Positions 62,681 to 64,000 of a stretch of 64,000 bases of DNA are shown one piece after another. The notes below the pieces were generated by a model. That model saw only the letters and a list, made by a program, of their open reading frames with translations, had not been told where the DNA came from and ran no database searches. This DNA is from Paracoccaceae bacterium (GTDB taxonomy: Bacteria; Pseudomonadota; Alphaproteobacteria; Rhodobacterales; Rhodobacteraceae). Numbering within the stretch: position 1 is the first letter of the stretch; each line of letters begins with the position of its first letter. The stretch spans positions 1 through 64,000 of the forward strand of contig WOUW01000008.1 in assembly GCA_009773055.1 (NCBI GenBank). Reading direction: 5' to 3'. A program made the position numbers and the translations under genes.

Positions 62681-63010
62681 ATGGGACTGATCAAGCGGTC
62701 GGTGCAGGTTGCGAGCGTGGCGGTGACGCTGCTGATCGCCGTTGCCTTGACCCAGGTCTCGCATTCCGTTGCTCCTCGCACTGACCCACCGCCTCGCGCG
62801 GAAAGGGCCAGCCAAGTTGGCTACAAGGACTGTCACCTTTCATCACGCGCATGCTGCGACATGGGCCATTGTCAGCCCTTCAATACGGTCGAACCGATGG
62901 GAGAGGTCCGCATCGCTGCAGAGAACGGGGCATCGGCTTTCCGAAAGGTGCGACGCCCGAGCAGCGGTCCGGAAGTTCTGCTGCCGCCGCCCAGACTGAT
63001 GGTGGCATGA
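62681..63010 (+). CDS. Small Cys-rich exported protein in the metal block
   Basis: A 109-residue protein with an N-terminal hydrophobic segment (IKRSVQVASVAVTLLIAVALTQ) that could act as signal or anchor. The exported part has a cysteine cluster, KDCHLSSRACCDMGHCQPF, and a Pro/Arg-rich end (RKVRRPSSGPEVLLPPPR). Short proteins with a CC...C cluster and a PP-R tail recur in heavy-metal islands and may bind copper in the periplasm; this is by analogy. The start is ATG 62681 after CGAGGATA; a GTG at 62660 is also possible. Confidence 0.5.
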   Translation: MGLIKRSVQVASVAVTLLIAVALTQVSHSVAPRTDPPPRAERASQVGYKDCHLSSRACCDMGHCQPFNTVEPMGEVRIAAENGASAFRKVRRPSSGPEVLLPPPRLMVA

Positions 63011-63046
63011 CTGCGCACGACAATCGAAAATTCAGGAGACCTAAAG

Positions 63047-63514
63047 ATGAATATCGTAAGAACCATCGTTGCATCGGCTGTGGCTGCGGCGGCGTTTTCG
63101 GCACCCGTTCTGGCACAGGAGTCCGATTTCCAGTTGCCCGAGCAGTGCAAGACCTCCATGGGCGGAATGGACCATTCAGCCATGGGCGATGGTGCCACCA
63201 GCGGCCAGATGGGCGGTGGCATGATGGGAATGGAAGGGATGGACCTTGGTGCAAGTCCTGAGCATGTCCAGGAGAACATGCGCAAGATGATGATCACCAT
63301 GCCCGCAATGCACGAGGGCATGATGAACGAGGATGCCGACGTTGCCTTTGCGTGCGGCATGATTGCGCACCATCAGGGCGCGATCGACATGGCCGAAGTG
63401 CTGCTGAAGCACGGCGACGATCCGGAGATGCGAACGCTTGCGGAGGAAATCATCGCAGCGCAAGTCGGCGAAATCGAGCGGATGACCGCATGGCTGGCTA
63501 AGAACGCCAAGTAA
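63047..63514 (+). CDS. DUF305 periplasmic metal-associated protein
   Basis: A 155-residue exported protein (signal MNIVRTIVASAVAAAAFSAPVLA). A Met/Gly-rich segment (GQMGGGMMGMEGMD) typical of copper-handling proteins precedes the DUF305 core: FACGMIAHHQGAIDMAEVLLKHGDDPEMRTLAEEIIAAQ, in which AHHQGAIDMA is the family signature. DUF305 has a ferritin-like helical fold and commonly accompanies CopA and multicopper oxidases. A CAGGAGAC ribosome site precedes ATG 63047. Confidence 0.9.
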   Translation: MNIVRTIVASAVAAAAFSAPVLAQESDFQLPEQCKTSMGGMDHSAMGDGATSGQMGGGMMGMEGMDLGASPEHVQENMRKMMITMPAMHEGMMNEDADVAFACGMIAHHQGAIDMAEVLLKHGDDPEMRTLAEEIIAAQVGEIERMTAWLAKNAK

Positions 63515-63522
63515 GACGAAGC

Positions 63523-63586
63523 GGGCCGTGCGGCGACAGTCGTGCGGCCCGATTCAGCATATCAGCGGGATCGTTCGCTATCCCGC
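63523..63586. terminator. Hairpins between convergent DUF305 and DUF411 genes
   Basis: GGGCCG (63523-63528) pairs with CGGCCC (63545-63550). Further right, GCGGGAT (63565-63571) pairs with ATCCCGC (63580-63586), loop CGTTCGCT. The two stems fill the 84-bp gap between convergent genes and probably stop transcription from both sides. No clear T-run. Confidence 0.45.
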
Positions 63587-63598
63587 GCAGGGTGTTGA

Positions 63599-64000
63599 TC
63601 AGGCCGCCGCGTAAGCGCTGAACACTTCGGTGGTGCCGTTCTTCCGGACCAGAAAGACTTCATAAGCTTCACGAGACTCTTCCGGCCCCATGCCAGGCGA
63701 TCCGAAGGGCATGCCGGGAACCGCAAGGCCGACGGCGTCTGGCCGTTCGGCAAGCAGGCGACGGATGTCCGCGACTGGCACATGACCCTCAAGCGCGTAT
63801 CCTTCCACGATCCCCGTATGGCAGGACTGCATTTCTGCCGGGATGCCCTGGGCGAGCTTGTGCTGCTGCAGGGCATCAGGGTCCATCTCCTCGACAGTCA
63901 CCGCAAAACCGGCCTGTTCGAGGATTGCCACCCAATCGTTGCAGCAAGGGCAAGTGGGGTCCTTCGCAACGTTGATCGAGGGTTCGAGCGCAAACGAAGG
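63599..64000 (-). CDS. DUF411 metal-binding protein (partial, runs off the right edge)
   Basis: At least 133 residues; the start lies beyond base 64000. The visible N-terminal part is SINVAKDPTCPCCNDWVAIL with a CPCC cluster, then LEQAGFAVTVEEMDP, QSCHTGIVEGYALEGHVPVADIRRLLAERPDAVGLAVPGMPFGSPGM in outline, and a short C-terminus. This is DUF411, a thioredoxin-like family found with copper and silver resistance genes and thought to bind metal. The conserved Cys of SCHT and the Met-rich PGMP...SPGM stretch are present. Part of the block with copA and DUF305. Confidence 0.88.
   Translation of the reverse strand, partial: PSFALEPSINVAKDPTCPCCNDWVAILEQAGFAVTVEEMDPDALQQHKLAQGIPAEMQSCHTGIVEGYALEGHVPVADIRRLLAERPDAVGLAVPGMPFGSPGMGPEESREAYEVFLVRKNGTTEVFSAYAAA

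Overview
The window is high-GC DNA from an alphaproteobacterium of the Rhodobacteraceae/Paracoccaceae type. The evidence is the company the genes keep: a ScfR-type regulator (PccR) with TTTGCAAA operators beside pccB/pccA and methylmalonyl-CoA mutase, PutR-PutA, ChoXWV with BetI/BetA, BioMNY, the UPF0262/LMW-phosphatase pair, DUF2948 after murA, and a tRNA-His without G-1 and with A73. No species call is possible from sequence reading alone.

Layout. 1-3043: the tRNA-proximal end of an integrated island. A tyrosine recombinase starts 87 bp from the 3' end of tRNA-Thr(GGU), and a hipBA module has its hipA cut by an IS21-family end at base 99. 3156-10134: murA, DUF2948, hisD, UPF0262 and LMW phosphatase, followed by a Phd/PIN toxin-antitoxin pair and an HxlR/quinone-reductase divergon. 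10248-22017: adenine deaminase, a DMT transporter, DoxX, PutR/PutA, a rhomboid protease, a DUF1194 protein, an L,D-transpeptidase, a TetR/DUF4386 divergon and suhB. 22090-29211: MetR/MetF, a cupin, aroQ, an unusual adenylate ligase plus thiolase pair, and BioYNM on the opposite strand with bioM broken. 29351-35237: a lipoprotein, gabT, dprA and a frameshifted topA. 35397-40564: choline uptake (choXWV) and oxidation (betI, betA). 40647-53069: the propionyl-CoA locus (pccR, pccB, four small genes, pccA, mcm). 53171-59464: an uncharacterised secreted protein, nuclease, DnaJ-like, VOC and Ppx/GppA genes. 59600-64000: tRNA-His followed by a copper-type metal-resistance block (CopA, Cys-rich protein, DUF305, DUF411), probably acquired.

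How genes work together: PCC makes methylmalonyl-CoA, which Mcm isomerises to succinyl-CoA. PccR probably controls itself and pccB through paired TTTGCAAA sites. PCC needs biotin, and the BioY transporter lies in the same window. Choline enters through ChoXWV and is oxidised by BetA under BetI control.

The most interesting unexplained feature is a 3'-end element present three times (10171-10247 minus, 35238-35313 plus, 53070-53144 plus). Each copy starts 2-4 nt after a stop codon, in the sense direction. All three share conserved blocks at identical spacing, and two 7-nt blocks co-vary so that they stay complementary. I do not recognise it. Two genes, topA and bioM, carry short internal deletions that shift the frame; these need checking against reads before they are believed.
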